Shown here piece by piece: positions 63,310-64,000 of a stretch of DNA of 64,000 nucleotides. The DNA is from an uncultured Campylobacter sp. (GTDB lineage Bacteria; Campylobacterota; Campylobacteria; Campylobacterales; Campylobacteraceae), in contig NZ_CALHGM010000007.1 of assembly GCF_938030145.1 (NCBI RefSeq), positions 13,306-77,305 on the forward strand, read 5' to 3'. The translations under genes were made by a program, and so were the position numbers. A model generated the notes under the pieces. That model saw only the letters and a list, made by a program, of their open reading frames with translations. It was not told where the DNA came from and ran no database searches. The first letter of the stretch is position 1; each line of letters opens with the position of its first letter.

Positions 63310-64000
63310 TCCTCTCTCCGCTATGAAATTTTTCGTCTTGCGAGGCGGATTTTGCGGCGGCTAAATTTGAATTATCTAAATTTAGCGCAGTATCCGAACT
63401 CGCCGTACTTTTTAAATTTGGCGCCGTATTTGAACTCGTCGTGTCATTTAAATCCGCTGCGCCATTTAAATTTGACGCAGCGTTTGAACCCGTCTCGCCC
63501 AAATTTTGCGCGTCGTCGCGCTCCACATCGCTCGCGTTTTTCCCTTGCGCCCAAAAATCAAAGAAATTATACCATTGAGAAGGAAATTCTTTGGCATAAA
63601 GCTCTAGCTGCCGCACGTGGCTTTTAAGCGCTAGCGCGACCGATCGCGCCTTATCGCGGCTCTTTAGCGGCGCAGGCAGCGGCTGCAGCCGCAGCTCGTG
63701 GCCGCTGCGTCCCTCGTAGCACCATAGGCTAAATAGCGGCGCGTCCAAAATTTTAGCGAGCAGATAGCTGCCGATCGGGAAGTTCGCGCTGCACCCTAAA
63801 AAATCCTCGCTTTGAAATTTATCCGAGCCCACTGGCATGCGATCGCCCATTACTGCGATATGCTCGCCGTTTTGCAGTAGCTCTTTGATTTGCAGCATCT
63901 CGCCGATGCCTAGCTCGCCGACGTATAGAATTTTCACGCCGCCGCCCATTTTTTCGATAAATTTCATAAAATTTTCGCTGTGCTTGCGAAAGATCAGCAC
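63296..64000 (-). CDS. LPS-type lysophospholipid acyltransferase (partial) with repeat tail
   Basis: Only the C-terminal 234 residues are in the window; the frame is open at the right edge. The core shows NGEHIAVMGDRMPVGSDKF and FPIGSYLLAKILDAPLFSLWCYEG, typical of LpxL-like acyltransferases found in aryl-polyene and related lipid clusters. The last 70 or so residues are an Asn/Ser/Ala/Asp/Thr-rich tail with degenerate repeats ending in NL (SNLNG, APNLKS, ALNLDN). It overlaps the thioesterase gene by 14 bp. Confidence 0.8.
   Translation of the reverse strand: MLIFRKHSENFMKFIEKMGGGVKILYVGELGIGEMLQIKELLQNGEHIAVMGDRMPVGSDKFQSEDFLGCSANFPIGSYLLAKILDAPLFSLWCYEGRSGHELRLQPLPAPLKSRDKARSVALALKSHVRQLELYAKEFPSQWYNFFDFWAQGKNASDVERDDAQNLGETGSNAASNLNGAADLNDTTSSNTAPNLKSTASSDTALNLDNSNLAAAKSASQDEKFHSGERNERV

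Noticed and set aside
1..64000. CRISPR arrays, insertion sequences, prophage genes, rRNA
   Set aside because: I saw no regularly spaced identical repeats, no transposase or integrase frames and no rRNA segments anywhere in the window.

Overview
The window is from a member of the Campylobacterota, most likely a relatively GC-rich oral-type Campylobacter (C. gracilis, C. showae or C. rectus-like). The evidence is the gene content and order. The blocks lptB-tsaE-S4 / argG-rplI-hslV-hslU-era, pyrD-M16 peptidase-dapA-SDR, hemL with its cytochrome c and AtpZ neighbours, pycA-(small protein)-bpt, ftsW-murG, and a cts-type transformation operon all match C. jejuni neighbourhoods as I recall them. Intergenic DNA is saturated with AAATTT/TTTAAAATTT words. 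The species call is inference; no rRNA is present.

Layout. 1-728: end of a Na+/H+ antiporter. 772-3653: a frameshifted methyltransferase and three poorly known genes. 3819-6855: an AT-rich, translationally coupled three-gene island with a RelA/SpoT-type nucleotide synthetase between two NA37-like proteins, bordered by a broken ABC ATPase (7021-7332). 7637-15670: yggS, rseP, pgsA, a FabL-like reductase, dapA, an M16 peptidase and pyrD, all on the minus strand; pyrD has a very long low-complexity tail. 16022-21624: two AtpI/AtpZ-like membrane proteins, hemL, a cytochrome c, and an ArsRS-like two-component pair. 21952-24972: HU, tRNA-Leu(CAA), pycA, a small protein and bpt. 25617-28741: a secreted beta-propeller protein, lptB, tsaE and an S4 protein. 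28830-33900: argG, rplI, hslVU and era.

33963-43404 is one nine-gene operon with a full type IV pilus/type II secretion-like DNA uptake machine: a PilM-PilN fusion, PilO-, PilP-, secretin-, ATPase- and TPR-type components, one secreted protein, GspE and GspF. It ends at a strong terminator. ftsK follows, apparently beginning at an ATA codon. A 1.5 kb gene-free stretch with odd composition precedes ftsW-murG. A cysteine-rich Sel1 protein and htpG follow; htpG has a textbook sigma70 promoter carrying an HspR-type HAIR inverted repeat and a CIRCE half site. A porin and an AT-rich orphan come next.

55994-59767 is a periplasmic respiratory module (Tat-exported flavoprotein, tetrahaem cytochrome, NapC-type quinol dehydrogenase, as in Wolinella fccABC) with a divergent LysR regulator. 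60094-64000 is the end of a lipid-export cluster (acyltransferase, thioesterase, LolA-like, MMPL exporter) resembling the export end of aryl-polyene gene clusters.

The strongest candidate for an undescribed system is the NA37-like / RelA-SpoT / NA37-like operon at 3819-6855. A second theme is that several housekeeping proteins (PyrD, an AtpI-like protein, the thioesterase, the acyltransferase, FtsK) carry unusual Ser/Ala/Asp/Asn/Lys-rich tails or inserts.
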